Below, in pieces: positions 18,264-26,101 of a stretch of 64,000 bases of DNA. The notes beneath the pieces were generated by a model that saw only the letters and a program-made list of their open reading frames with translations, made no database searches and had not been told where the DNA came from. Source of the DNA: Symploca sp. SIO3C6 (GTDB lineage Bacteria > Cyanobacteriota > Cyanobacteriia > Cyanobacteriales > Coleofasciculaceae). The translations under genes were made by a program, and so were the position numbers. Position 1 is the stretch's first letter. Every line of letters starts with the position of its first letter. Location of the stretch: assembly GCA_010692425.1 (NCBI GenBank), contig JAAHHJ010000014.1, forward strand, positions 186,001 to 250,000, in the 5' to 3' direction.

Positions 18264-18866
18264 CTCAGGGACTTACTGCCGGACTTAAATGGCGATGGTC
18301 TAGTAAATAGTGGAGATGAATTCGATAATCACTTCGATAAGGAAGCAGCAGGCACTCTCACCACAGGCAGTAGCTTTACTGATACTGGTAGCACTGGCTC
18401 TGATTATACCGATATCTCTAGGACATCATCCAATCAACCTGGTTTTAAGTTCAACTTCAAAGTAGCTAAGGATAAGTTAGCATTTGACACCGAGCTTTAT
18501 CTGAATGTAATGGTGGGAGATTATGATACTGAAGGTAGTAGTGAGTACAGGTTGCCAGTTACTTTAAAAACTGTCGATGGCACTCCACTTACCGGAGAAT
18601 TGGAGACATCTTCAAAAGGTGAAAAGGATGGCAGGATACGCTCCGCCTCTCTTCCTCTGCAATTCAACCAAGTGTTTATTGATGGAGACACCAATGGTGA
18701 AGTCGGGTATTGGTTAGGCTCACTAGAAGTTGACTTCCAGGCACCAAATGATCCCTATAATGCCTATGACTTTGTTGAAATTAGTACTCAAGAAATTCAG
18801 ATAACTCTTGAATCAAATGAAGCTGCTCGGTTAAGAGCTAAGTTCAAAGGTGGGTTCAAGCGTTAA
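18264..18866 (+). pseudogene. Copy C of the secreted protein, lacking its 5' part
   Basis: Directly after the TnpB element the frame reads LRDLLPDLNGDGLVNSGD, which aligns with residue 83 onward of copy A, and continues through FKFNFKVAKDKL, MVGDYDTEG and EISTQEIQITLES before ending with FKGGFKR. The signal peptide and first 82 residues are absent, as are VWA and SdrD_B-like domains. It is clearly more divergent than copy B, so it is a third paralog and not the far half of B. The open frame runs from within the element end (TTG 18219 or ATG 18222), overlapping the tnpB stop, so a cytosolic chimeric product by coupling is possible but would lack an export signal. Confidence 0.75.
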
Positions 18867-19047
18867 TTGATTCTTGAACGTAGCACAACTTAGTAAATGA
18901 GGAACAGAAAAGATTTCTGTTCCTGTTCCCTGTTCTCTCTATCTACTAATATAGCGCTACGCGCAAGGCAGAGGGCAGAAGGCAGAAGGCAGAATTTGAC
19001 AAAGTTTTAGCGATTTAGCTTGTCCTAACCTTAATACGTACTGCTAT

Positions 19048-20820
19048 ATGAGCATCATTGAGAATGGTGGCGCAGGCTACCAGCGTCAAAAACCAGTCTC
19101 ACTTCTACAGCAATCAAACTACGAAGCAGAAGACGATGTTACCTATCATAAAATGAGGCAATTAGCTCTATGTAACCAATCTAACGGTTTAATTCAAGAT
19201 AAAAAACGTATCATTAAAGCAGGTCAATTAGGTACTCACAGTGCCTGTAGCGTGATTAATCCAGGTACCCTATATCGGGATAATGAATTCCTACTACTTT
19301 GTCGTGGTGAGCCTGATGAAACTGTATGGCTTGGAGATTTTTTGGCCTATCAACCAACACCACTTTGGTGTACACTAGATAGCGACTTAAACGTAAAAAA
19401 TAGTTTTCCTTTAAGTTATCAAGAGTTTCCTTCAAATAGTCGACCAGAAGATTGGCGCTTGTTTGAATATCAGGGCAAACTCTACACTAATCACAGCGTT
19501 TATATGATGCTTGATCGGGACGAATGGATCATTCGTTCTCGTGTGGGTATCTCTGAAATCGATCTGCCCAACCAAGAATTAAAATTGCGCTGGATACTGG
19601 AGCCACCATTTGAACCATCACACGAAGAAAAAAACTGGAGTTTCTTTGTGCATGATAGTTCTTTGATGTGCATCTATTCTTTCAAGCCATATATTCTCCT
19701 GGAGCTGGATTTAGAACGGGGAACTACCCAAAAAGTACTAGAAGCAGAGCCAGATTACCAATGGTATGAAAAAGGTAAGTTTGTAGGCAACAGCACCAAT
19801 TTAACTTCCTGGGACAATGAACATTACATCACCTTCATTCATGATTTTTTAGACCCAAGGTACGACCAAAGGAATCGCGCCTATATGCAGTACGCGACCC
19901 TAATTAGTAAAAGCACCTTATTACCTACTAGCATTATTCCCAGACCCTTGGTAATTGGAGGCAACGAACTGGGTAGACATCCCGGTGTTCATTACACTAG
20001 CTCATTAGTCAATCGAGAGGATGGATTATATAGTTTTTATGGTGAAGGAGATAGTCATGTAGGTACTGTAGTTTTCAATAAAAATGAGCTGACTGAATTA
20101 TTCAACAAGTATCACCTTTACAACAAAAAAATCTCACCATTTGGAATTATGAAAAGCATTGATCCCAAAAAAGGCATCATCGTTTCTTACCCTAGAAGTG
20201 GTTTAAATTGGTTGCGTTATTGTATCGAACATTTGACAGGACTACGGACTGGAGGACGGACAAAACTGATCAAAGATGGTGAATTAGCTGTTTACCGAAC
20301 CCATGACGTTAAAGTTCAAGATGACAATGATGAATGTTACTGTCCTTTTTATGACCAACAGGGTAAACCTCTACATAAAAAGGTCGTTTTATTACTAAGA
20401 GATTACCGCGAATCTTTTATTCGCATCGCTAAAGTTAAACAAGGAGAAGCCCCTACACCAAAAGAAATCAGAAATGGGAAAGTTTTCCATTTTAGAAACT
20501 ATTTTGAAAATCTCAAAGCCTATGATCAGTTTTCCGGAAAAAAACTTTTAGTCCGTTACCCTGATCTGATTAGTGATTTTTCAGAAGTAACTAAGATTTT
20601 AGATTTCTTCAAACTTCCCTATGACGTGAAAAAATTTGATTTAGAACACCACCGCCAACAATCATTCCAAATATATGACAACCAACACAAGTCATATACC
20701 AAAGATAATCCTTATGATTTTAAATTCCATCAAAGTGGAGTAGACCCTAAAACTATCGAGGCGATTGAAGACTTTGCCAATAAAAATTATGGAGACTTGG
20801 TAAAGCGATACAATCTGTAG
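19048..20820 (+). CDS. Beta-propeller (GH130-like) / sulfotransferase fusion
   Basis: A 590-residue protein in two parts. Residues about 55-360 carry propeller-like motifs reminiscent of GH130/DUF377 sugar-active enzymes: INPGTLYRDNEFLLLCRGE, RPEDWRLFEYQGKLY and HPGVHYTSSLV. From 375 on it is a sulfotransferase with the 5'-phosphosulfate loop SYPRSGLNWLRYCIEHLTG and a later LLLRDYRESF segment expected to bind the 3'-phosphate of PAPS. The second half would move sulfate from PAPS to a sugar or alcohol acceptor, while the first might bind or modify the glycan. No signal peptide is present, so it acts in the cytosol. It lies 13 bp upstream of the next sulfotransferase, so the two are probably cotranscribed. 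The domain assignment of the first half is tentative. Confidence 0.75.
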   Translation: MSIIENGGAGYQRQKPVSLLQQSNYEAEDDVTYHKMRQLALCNQSNGLIQDKKRIIKAGQLGTHSACSVINPGTLYRDNEFLLLCRGEPDETVWLGDFLAYQPTPLWCTLDSDLNVKNSFPLSYQEFPSNSRPEDWRLFEYQGKLYTNHSVYMMLDRDEWIIRSRVGISEIDLPNQELKLRWILEPPFEPSHEEKNWSFFVHDSSLMCIYSFKPYILLELDLERGTTQKVLEAEPDYQWYEKGKFVGNSTNLTSWDNEHYITFIHDFLDPRYDQRNRAYMQYATLISKSTLLPTSIIPRPLVIGGNELGRHPGVHYTSSLVNREDGLYSFYGEGDSHVGTVVFNKNELTELFNKYHLYNKKISPFGIMKSIDPKKGIIVSYPRSGLNWLRYCIEHLTGLRTGGRTKLIKDGELAVYRTHDVKVQDDNDECYCPFYDQQGKPLHKKVVLLLRDYRESFIRIAKVKQGEAPTPKEIRNGKVFHFRNYFENLKAYDQFSGKKLLVRYPDLISDFSEVTKILDFFKLPYDVKKFDLEHHRQQSFQIYDNQHKSYTKDNPYDFKFHQSGVDPKTIEAIEDFANKNYGDLVKRYNL

Positions 20821-20833
20821 AAGGAAAGGGAAA

Positions 20834-21544
20834 ATGCTGATTAACCATCAATACAAATTTATCTTTATTCATATTGGTAAAACTGGCGGCACCAGTGTGG
20901 AAAAAGTTCTATGTAACCACCTCAATCTGGATTTTGAAACAACTAAAAGAGATCCAGAGGGGAAATGGTGGAAACATGCCTGGGCAAGATATATGAAAGA
21001 ATATATCGGCGAGCAAATTTGGAATGATTATTTTACCTTTGCCTTCACCCGTCATCCCTTTGACATGATTTTGTCGCTGTATTCCATGTATACACAATTT
21101 CCACAGTATACAAATCCAGAGGGGCAAGCAGATTTATACCACCCTTGGAATCAATACGAAAACTTTGAAGACTTTATTCTCAGTATGGGGGAGCGCAAAC
21201 ACGAGCCAGATGAAAAATGGCAATTACAGCTAAAACAGCTTGGTGTTAAAACCAGCATGAATATATGGTACGATATTGAGAATTTGCAAACAAGTTATCT
21301 AACTAATAGCTGGAAAGGAAAGAAAGGTGAAGGAGAGATTCTGGTTGACTTCGTCGGGCGATACGAGAATTTAACCGAAGACTTTCATCAAGTTTGTCAG
21401 ATAGTTGGTTTACCTAAACTAGACTTAATCCATCACGGTGCAACCAAACATAAAAACTATCAAAAGCTATATACCAAGAGGATGAAAAAAATTGTGTACA
21501 ATCACTCTTCTCTGGATATTGAGCGTTTTAACTATTCAGTTTAG
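20834..21544 (+). CDS. Sulfotransferase, Sulfotransfer_2 / heparan-type (copy 1)
   Basis: A 236-residue cytosolic sulfotransferase. The PAPS phosphosulfate-binding loop is FIFIHIGKTGGTSVEKVL (residues about 9-26) and the 3'-phosphate site is FAFTRHPFDMILSLYS, as in carbohydrate sulfotransferases of the heparan 2-O/6-O type. Its ATG is preceded by AAGGAAAGGG, and it follows the propeller-sulfotransferase gene with a 13-bp gap. Its stop codon TAG overlaps the first bases of a MITE (AGGACTTACGC at 21543), while copy 2 continues one residue further (SVE), so the MITE insertion probably supplied the stop. Polysaccharide sulfation is the likely role. Confidence 0.85.
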   Translation: MLINHQYKFIFIHIGKTGGTSVEKVLCNHLNLDFETTKRDPEGKWWKHAWARYMKEYIGEQIWNDYFTFAFTRHPFDMILSLYSMYTQFPQYTNPEGQADLYHPWNQYENFEDFILSMGERKHEPDEKWQLQLKQLGVKTSMNIWYDIENLQTSYLTNSWKGKKGEGEILVDFVGRYENLTEDFHQVCQIVGLPKLDLIHHGATKHKNYQKLYTKRMKKIVYNHSSLDIERFNYSV

Positions 21545-21633
21545 GACTTACGCAAAACTATCTTGAAACCTTGATTTTTTGTAGCGGTAATTCATGAATT
21601 ACCACTACCTCCAACGTTTTTTGCGTAAGTCCT
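21543..21633. mobile_element. 91-bp MITE copy 1
   Basis: Terminal inverted repeats AGGACTTACGCAAAA and TTTTGCGTAAGTCCT bound a 91-bp element with an internal palindrome GGTAATTCATGAATTACC. A second copy of the same length lies at 32832-32922. It encodes nothing. No clear target duplication is visible. Confidence 0.9.
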
Positions 21634-21645
21634 GCAGTTGACTAA

Positions 21646-21709
21646 TATCGAGAAGAATGGAGCATTTGCTCTCATGTAGGTATCTCCGAAATCGATCTGC
21701 CGAACAAAT
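21646..21709 (+). pseudogene. 64-bp relic of a second propeller-sulfotransferase fusion gene
   Basis: This stretch aligns with 19513-19576 inside the fusion gene: TATCGAGAAGAATGGAGCAT against GATCGGGACGAATGGATCAT, and GTATCTCCGAAATCGATCTG against GTATCTCTGAAATCGATCTG. In frame it reads SICSHVGISEIDLPNK, corresponding to IIRSRVGISEIDLPNQ. It sits between the MITE and sulfotransferase copy 2, where a duplicated fusion gene would be expected. Confidence 0.8.
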
Positions 21710-21750
21710 AAATAAAGTAGAAAGATATTTTTCTAAGGAGAAAACAAACA

Positions 21751-22467
21751 ATGCTCATTGATCATCAACACAAATTTATCTTTATCCATATTGGTAAAAC
21801 TGGTGGTACCAGTATAGAACAAGTTCTGTGTGACTACCTAAATATTGATTTTGCCAAAACTGAACTCAATCCAGAAGGGGAATGGTGGAAACATGCCTGG
21901 GCAGGAGATATGAAAAAATATGTCGGGGAGCAAACTTGGCATGACTATTTTACCTTTGCCTTCACCCGTCATCCCTTTGACATGATCTTGTCACTCTATT
22001 CCATGTATACACAATATCCAGAATATACCAATCCGGAAGTACACCTAGACTTATATCACCCTTGGAATCAATACGAAAACTTTGAAGACTTCATTCTAAG
22101 TATGGGGGAATGCAGACATGAGCCCAATGAGAAATGGCGATTTCAGCTTGATCAATTAGGTGTTCAAGGAATCATGAATACATGGTACACTATTGAAAAC
22201 CTGCAAACTAGTTATCTAACTAATAGCTGGAAAGGAAAACAGAACGGCAAAGGAGAAATTTTAGTTGACTTCGTCGGGCGATACGAGAATTTAACCGAAG
22301 ACTTTCATAAAGTTTGTCAGATAGTCGGTTTACCCAAGCTTGACTTAATCCATCACGGTGCAACCAAACATAAGAATTATCGAGAGTTATATACCAAGAA
22401 GATGAAAGAAATTGTGTATAATCACTCTTCCCTAGATATTGAACGTTTTAACTATTCAGTTGAGTGA
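21751..22467 (+). CDS. Sulfotransferase, Sulfotransfer_2 / heparan-type (copy 2)
   Basis: A 238-residue close paralog of the gene at 20834. It keeps FIFIHIGKTGGTSIEQVL for the phosphosulfate and FAFTRHPFDMILSLYS for the 3'-phosphate of PAPS. Divergence is spread through the protein (DYLNIDFAKTELN for NHLNLDFETTKRD), while the C-terminal third is almost identical, so both copies appear functional and may differ in acceptor. The upstream CTAAGGAGA is a good ribosome site 7-10 bases before the ATG. The gene ends at or inside the right end of the following TnpB element: TTGAG at 22460-22464 would be the complement of a CTCAA terminus. Confidence 0.85.
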   Translation: MLIDHQHKFIFIHIGKTGGTSIEQVLCDYLNIDFAKTELNPEGEWWKHAWAGDMKKYVGEQTWHDYFTFAFTRHPFDMILSLYSMYTQYPEYTNPEVHLDLYHPWNQYENFEDFILSMGECRHEPNEKWRFQLDQLGVQGIMNTWYTIENLQTSYLTNSWKGKQNGKGEILVDFVGRYENLTEDFHKVCQIVGLPKLDLIHHGATKHKNYRELYTKKMKEIVYNHSSLDIERFNYSVE

Positions 22468-22490
22468 CATCTCCCACACTGAATCAAAGA

Positions 22491-23924
22491 TTACAGTGTA
22501 GGCTTCTGGCTCCGCAAAGATTCCAGAACTTCCTTCGAGGTACTATTAGTAATAGTAGCAACTATTACAGGATTCCCTCTACGGCGTTTTATAGTGGGGA
22601 ACATGCCCAGCCCCACTCGCTTTAAGTTGACTGCACTATTGACATCGCGGTCAACAAGCAGATTTTCTTGGTTGTCATACCACTCTCTGATGCTGCCATC
22701 GGTAAACACAAACTCATCCCTATAGCTCAACAATTGGGATGTATAGGCAGGGTTACACTTCACCGTTACTGCTCCAGCTTTTGAGGCTATGTAGTCCAGT
22801 AGGTCGAAGAATTGACCAAAGGCAGCATCAAGCCACGATTTGTTTAATCCAGATTTGGCGGACTGACCATTAGGTAAATATTTACCATTCTCATCCTGCT
22901 TAGCTTTATTTCGTTTAATTAAATTCTTAAGCTTTAAGTCTTCATAGAAAAATACAGATTTACCCTGACTTATTAACTTATGGGCTGTGTTGTAAGCGTG
23001 ATCTTTTCTCGCCCTAGCTATGCGCTGATGCTCTCTACTCTCACGCTTGGCAAGGAAGCGACGAGATTTTGATCCCTTTTTCTTAGCTGCTTTCCGCTTC
23101 AAGATCTTGGCTAATCTGGCTTGAGACTTGCGAAAAGACTTGAGCGATGGTAGCTTGATATTTTCTGAAGTGGCTAGATAGTCCTCTTCATGTAGTACCG
23201 CGTCCATCCCCATTGAATTATCCCATGTCGGCACAATTTCATTAGGGTTGAACACTGGAACTGTCGGATCTTCTAGTGCTAGTGAAGCATACCAGCCATC
23301 AGCTTTTTTAGTTAAAAGTACGTTCTTAAGCTTAAATCCATCAGGCAATGGGCGATGCAATCTAATCTTCAACCACCCAGAAAGCTTGGATATAGAAATC
23401 CATAGCCACCGTTTCTCAATTCGCTTGATAGCTACTACTTGTCCTTCAATCTTGAGTGTGCGGTATTGGGTAGAGCTTTTGAAGCGAGGTCTACCACTTC
23501 GCTTCCTATTTCTGTCGCCTTTAACAAAGCGTTCACAAGCTTTTTTTGTTCGGGCGCAAACATCTTGCAATGTCTGAGATGGTAAGCGGGTAAAATCAAG
23601 CAACTCTCCAGAATGGTAGACCAATGTCAGGTCTTTTTTCTTTCCGGGTAAAAGTTTTTTCTGAGAGAAGTAATTCGGATTGTCTTTTAGTTCGGGAAGA
23701 TGACAAACCAAAGGACAAGAATTGACTGCACATCTATTCTGTTCCCACCACTTGAACCTTTCGCCTAGCTGCCAGTTATACCAGTACTGTGCCAATCTAC
23801 GCCAGTAGGTTAGCTCTAATTTTTGTTGAGTGTTTGGATATACGCGGTACTGGTAGTTAAGCAGAATAAAAATCACCTCCTTAATTTTTTTTGCTATATT
23901 CAGACTGTAGCCTCTAGGAGCCAC
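22491..23924 (-). CDS. TnpB/OrfB-family protein without zinc-ribbon cysteines
   Basis: A large (about 460-477 residue) OrfB-type protein. RuvC-like acidic residues remain: Asp in SMGMDAVLH, Glu in FFYEDLKLKN and Asp in LVDRDVNSAVNL. The zinc-ribbon region between the last two reads YTSQLLSYRDEFVFTDGSIR and contains no cysteine, unlike the TnpB at 17098. The longest frame starts at GTG 23924, but that part overlaps the element promoter. AGGAGGTGA at about 23876-23884 (complement) sits before the codons ATT-CTG-CTT-AAC, giving a likely start LLNYQYRVYPNTQQK near 23864-23870 with ATT or CTG. Homologs with this zinc-less build exist in cyanobacteria, as far as I recall. Nuclease activity is uncertain. 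Confidence 0.75.
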   Translation of the reverse strand: MAPRGYSLNIAKKIKEVIFILLNYQYRVYPNTQQKLELTYWRRLAQYWYNWQLGERFKWWEQNRCAVNSCPLVCHLPELKDNPNYFSQKKLLPGKKKDLTLVYHSGELLDFTRLPSQTLQDVCARTKKACERFVKGDRNRKRSGRPRFKSSTQYRTLKIEGQVVAIKRIEKRWLWISISKLSGWLKIRLHRPLPDGFKLKNVLLTKKADGWYASLALEDPTVPVFNPNEIVPTWDNSMGMDAVLHEEDYLATSENIKLPSLKSFRKSQARLAKILKRKAAKKKGSKSRRFLAKRESREHQRIARARKDHAYNTAHKLISQGKSVFFYEDLKLKNLIKRNKAKQDENGKYLPNGQSAKSGLNKSWLDAAFGQFFDLLDYIASKAGAVTVKCNPAYTSQLLSYRDEFVFTDGSIREWYDNQENLLVDRDVNSAVNLKRVGLGMFPTIKRRRGNPVIVATITNSTSKEVLESLRSQKPTL

Positions 23925-23925
23925 G

Positions 23926-24069
23926 ATGTCAAGAGATTATGTTTTGAGAGTAAGATTATCGACCTATGAGAAAGAGCAACTACAACAGGAAGCCAAAAAA
24001 AGAGGAATTCCTTTGGCTGATTTAATTAGAGCTTGTATCGGGCAATTTCCCCCACCCAAGAAAAGTTAA
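23926..24069 (+). CDS. 47-residue ribbon-helix-helix (CopG-like) protein
   Basis: A short ORF, MSRDYVLRVRLSTYEKEQLQ then QEAKKRGIPLADLIRACIGQ and FPPPKKS. The strand RVRLS followed by a helix EKEQLQQEAKKRG, a turn IPLAD and a second helix LIRACI is the classic RHH fold used to bind operators as a dimer. It is divergent from the zinc-less tnpB: its ATG is within 2 bp of the tnpB outermost GTG, so an RHH dimer binding here would control both. It is inside the element and probably regulates it or its transposition. Confidence 0.75.
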   Translation: MSRDYVLRVRLSTYEKEQLQQEAKKRGIPLADLIRACIGQFPPPKKS

Positions 24070-24388
24070 GCGCCTACGGCGCATATACTGGCAATTCATG
24101 AGGGGCTGTCGCTGGAATTCATTTCCAGCGTTTAAACGCCCCGTCCCACGCTGACTCTTCGAGTACAGACGTGGGGCTTCTTGCCGGACAAGATGCTAAG
24201 GGACTTCCAAATAAAAAAATATCCCATCGAGCAGAGGAAGATGGGGGGATGGGGAGAATAATTTGTAGGTTGTGTTTCTAAGTGAATTGGGTAATTTATT
24301 TCATAAAAAAAGCTACAGATAGCTTAACCCCAAGTAATAAGTTATAACAAAAGCAATTCTTACTTATTACTTATTACTTAATTACTAC

Positions 24389-25222
24389 TTACCCTTGCAA
24401 TAACCAAAAACCGCTATAAGTCATCCCCGAATCATCAGGCTGAACCAACAAAAAATGTAAACCCTTACTTAACTGTTGACGCTGCTGATATACTAGGGCA
24501 GCAGCAGCAACCTCTCTATCATCAAAAGTAGCAACAACCCACCTATCAACCAATCCCGCATCTAAAATCAAGCCATCAGGCGCACCAGCAATGTAGTTAA
24601 GAGCTACTGGTTTAACCCCCTCAAGCCAACGGGCTAGTAACATTGACTGCCTTCCCCCATCAATCACCACACCAGGCACTGGTATAGTCGAAGCGATACT
24701 GAGATTGATTGGTAGGAGAAACTCAGGCATCTGCAAAATCGGAATCGGGCGTTGGGCAAATGCCTCTTCTATATTACCTGCTGGCAGTGCTGCAAATCGC
24801 CACCGCTCACCCCAGAGATTTTCTGGCAGGGGCATAGGCGGTGGCTGCTCAAGACTAATAGCATTATAAGGCTCAGCTGCATAATTATCCTGGCGAGGAT
24901 ATTGAGATGCCTTCTCTTTTAACCATTGCTTTAAAGCCTCAGTGCGCCTTGTTGCTTCTACCTCAATACCCAATATTTGCCCAGCAGCAGAGAGTAAATT
25001 AAAAGACTGGGGCCGAAAAGCTTGAACTACTTTCGGCAACCCAGTTTTATCCGCCGCTTTCTGCAATTGAGACGCCAACCAGCTACTATCAGCCAAGGGC
25101 TGAGGACATAGTACTTCATAAGTAAAGCTGCCAGTGGCGTCACAAATTAACAACTCCCAAAGCGGCTCTCCAGCTGCATTGCGCAGGGGACGTCGGTAGA
25201 AATCAACTTGCCAGACACACAT
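24389..25222 (-). CDS. Tab2/Atab2-family RNA-binding protein (DUF1092)
   Basis: A 277-residue protein. The frame opens at TTG 25255, but ATG 25222 gives MCVWQVDFYRRPLRNAAGEP, the usual cyanobacterial start for this family. In algae and plants Tab2/Atab2 proteins bind RNA and support translation of photosystem I and II subunits, and the C-terminal motif ending in FWLLQG is a family hallmark. The cyanobacterial role is presumed to concern photosystem biogenesis. It lies on the minus strand 76 bp downstream of an unknown small gene and may share its transcript. The stop lies just after heptamer repeats. Confidence 0.85.
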   Translation of the reverse strand: MCVWQVDFYRRPLRNAAGEPLWELLICDATGSFTYEVLCPQPLADSSWLASQLQKAADKTGLPKVVQAFRPQSFNLLSAAGQILGIEVEATRRTEALKQWLKEKASQYPRQDNYAAEPYNAISLEQPPPMPLPENLWGERWRFAALPAGNIEEAFAQRPIPILQMPEFLLPINLSIASTIPVPGVVIDGGRQSMLLARWLEGVKPVALNYIAGAPDGLILDAGLVDRWVVATFDDREVAAAALVYQQRQQLSKGLHFLLVQPDDSGMTYSGFWLLQG

Positions 25223-25298
25223 TAGAAATATCAAGTCATCGACACAATTGGGCAATTACTACCCAAAAAACTAATAATAACTCTCAGCAGTAATTATC

Positions 25299-25643
25299 TC
25301 ATTTTTCCTGTGACACAATCCATTGTAACTCCAACCATAAACGCTGGTCTTCTTGCCTTAACTTTGACATCGGATCGCGCACCAGCCGTGTGGCATTCAT
25401 GCAAACTACTTCTGAGAGTCCCATATTTTGGGCTATTTCTCGATATGCACTTTTGTGATCTTCCACGCTCACCAACAGATGCTGAGGGCAATAAATCCCT
25501 ACGTACTGAAAAAGTTGACGTGGCCTCCCACAATAATACTTGATAATCTTAACACAGCAATGGTGTAGTAATTCCCCGGCTGGTGGAAAAAATCGGTCTA
25601 CTACTGTTGTAAATTCTTGGACTAGTTGTTCTTCACTAATCAT
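25299..25643 (-). CDS. Conserved-looking protein of unknown function
   Basis: A 114-residue protein starting at ATG 25643 (MISEEQLVQEFTTVVDRFF), one codon pair inside a TTG-initiated frame. It contains several cysteines (HHCCVKIIKYYCG, IYCPQH, EVVCMN) and a charged C-terminus (SKLRQEDQRLWLELQWI). The composition is convincingly protein-like. I do not recognise the family. The Tab2 gene follows 76 bp downstream on the same strand, so a link to photosystem biogenesis is possible by context only. Confidence 0.6.
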   Translation of the reverse strand: MISEEQLVQEFTTVVDRFFPPAGELLHHCCVKIIKYYCGRPRQLFQYVGIYCPQHLLVSVEDHKSAYREIAQNMGLSEVVCMNATRLVRDPMSKLRQEDQRLWLELQWIVSQEK

Positions 25644-26101
25644 AACCAAACTCTTCTTTGTAGTAATGATTACTATTATTTAGTCTAACTTCAATACTGA
25701 GAATATTTTTGAATACCTACCCTCATTAACAAAGGATTAGATTTTGAAAAGTTTTTCAAAATAAATGAAATCTAATTTATTGAATTAGACTACAAAAAAC
25801 TACATATTTAAAATTAAAAATTTAGTTACCTTGAAATTAATTAACTGTTTTTACTTATACTTGCTGAAATGCTAATTTGTTATGCCTCTAAAATCATCTC
25901 CCCCTATCCCCCTCTCCCCATCCCCACATTTTTCCCTCTACTCCTCAATCCAAGGATTTAGCTTAAATGTCTGATACCTGGTCAACCTATAAGCAGCCTA
26001 ATATAGTAGAGAAGTAGAAAGCGAAGCAAAAGGCAATTAGCCCAGACAGTTTGCTTCAGACCAGTCAACTGCTCATTATTTCATTATTGCAATTTAAGTC
26101 T
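25644..26101. other. Intergenic region with C-rich minisatellite (25893-25932)
   Basis: Divergent spacer between a leftward and a rightward gene, AT-rich in the first 250 bases. From 25893 to 25932 a pyrimidine tract of CCCCCTATCC/CCCCTCTCC units is the complement of the G-rich minisatellite elsewhere. The avtA frame extends upstream to a TTG at 26051, but the true start is at 26102. Confidence 0.6.

Larger units (their letters stand above)
22460..24190 (-). mobile_element. Second IS200/IS605-type element with tnpB and a divergent RHH ORF
   Basis: The borders are approximate. Right-end hairpin: CCCACACTG (22473-22481) pairs with CAGTGTAGG (22494-22502), overlapping the tnpB stop, and the likely terminus CTCAA (complement) is near 22460. 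Left-end hairpin: CCCACG (24145-24150) with CGTGGGG (24170-24176), like the left palindrome of the 218-bp derivative. Additional stems lie at 24070-24082 (GCGCCTACGGCGC) and 24111-24129 (GCTGGAAT/ATTTCCAGC). It carries tnpB (-) and a small ORF (+), with no tnpA. Confidence 0.7.
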
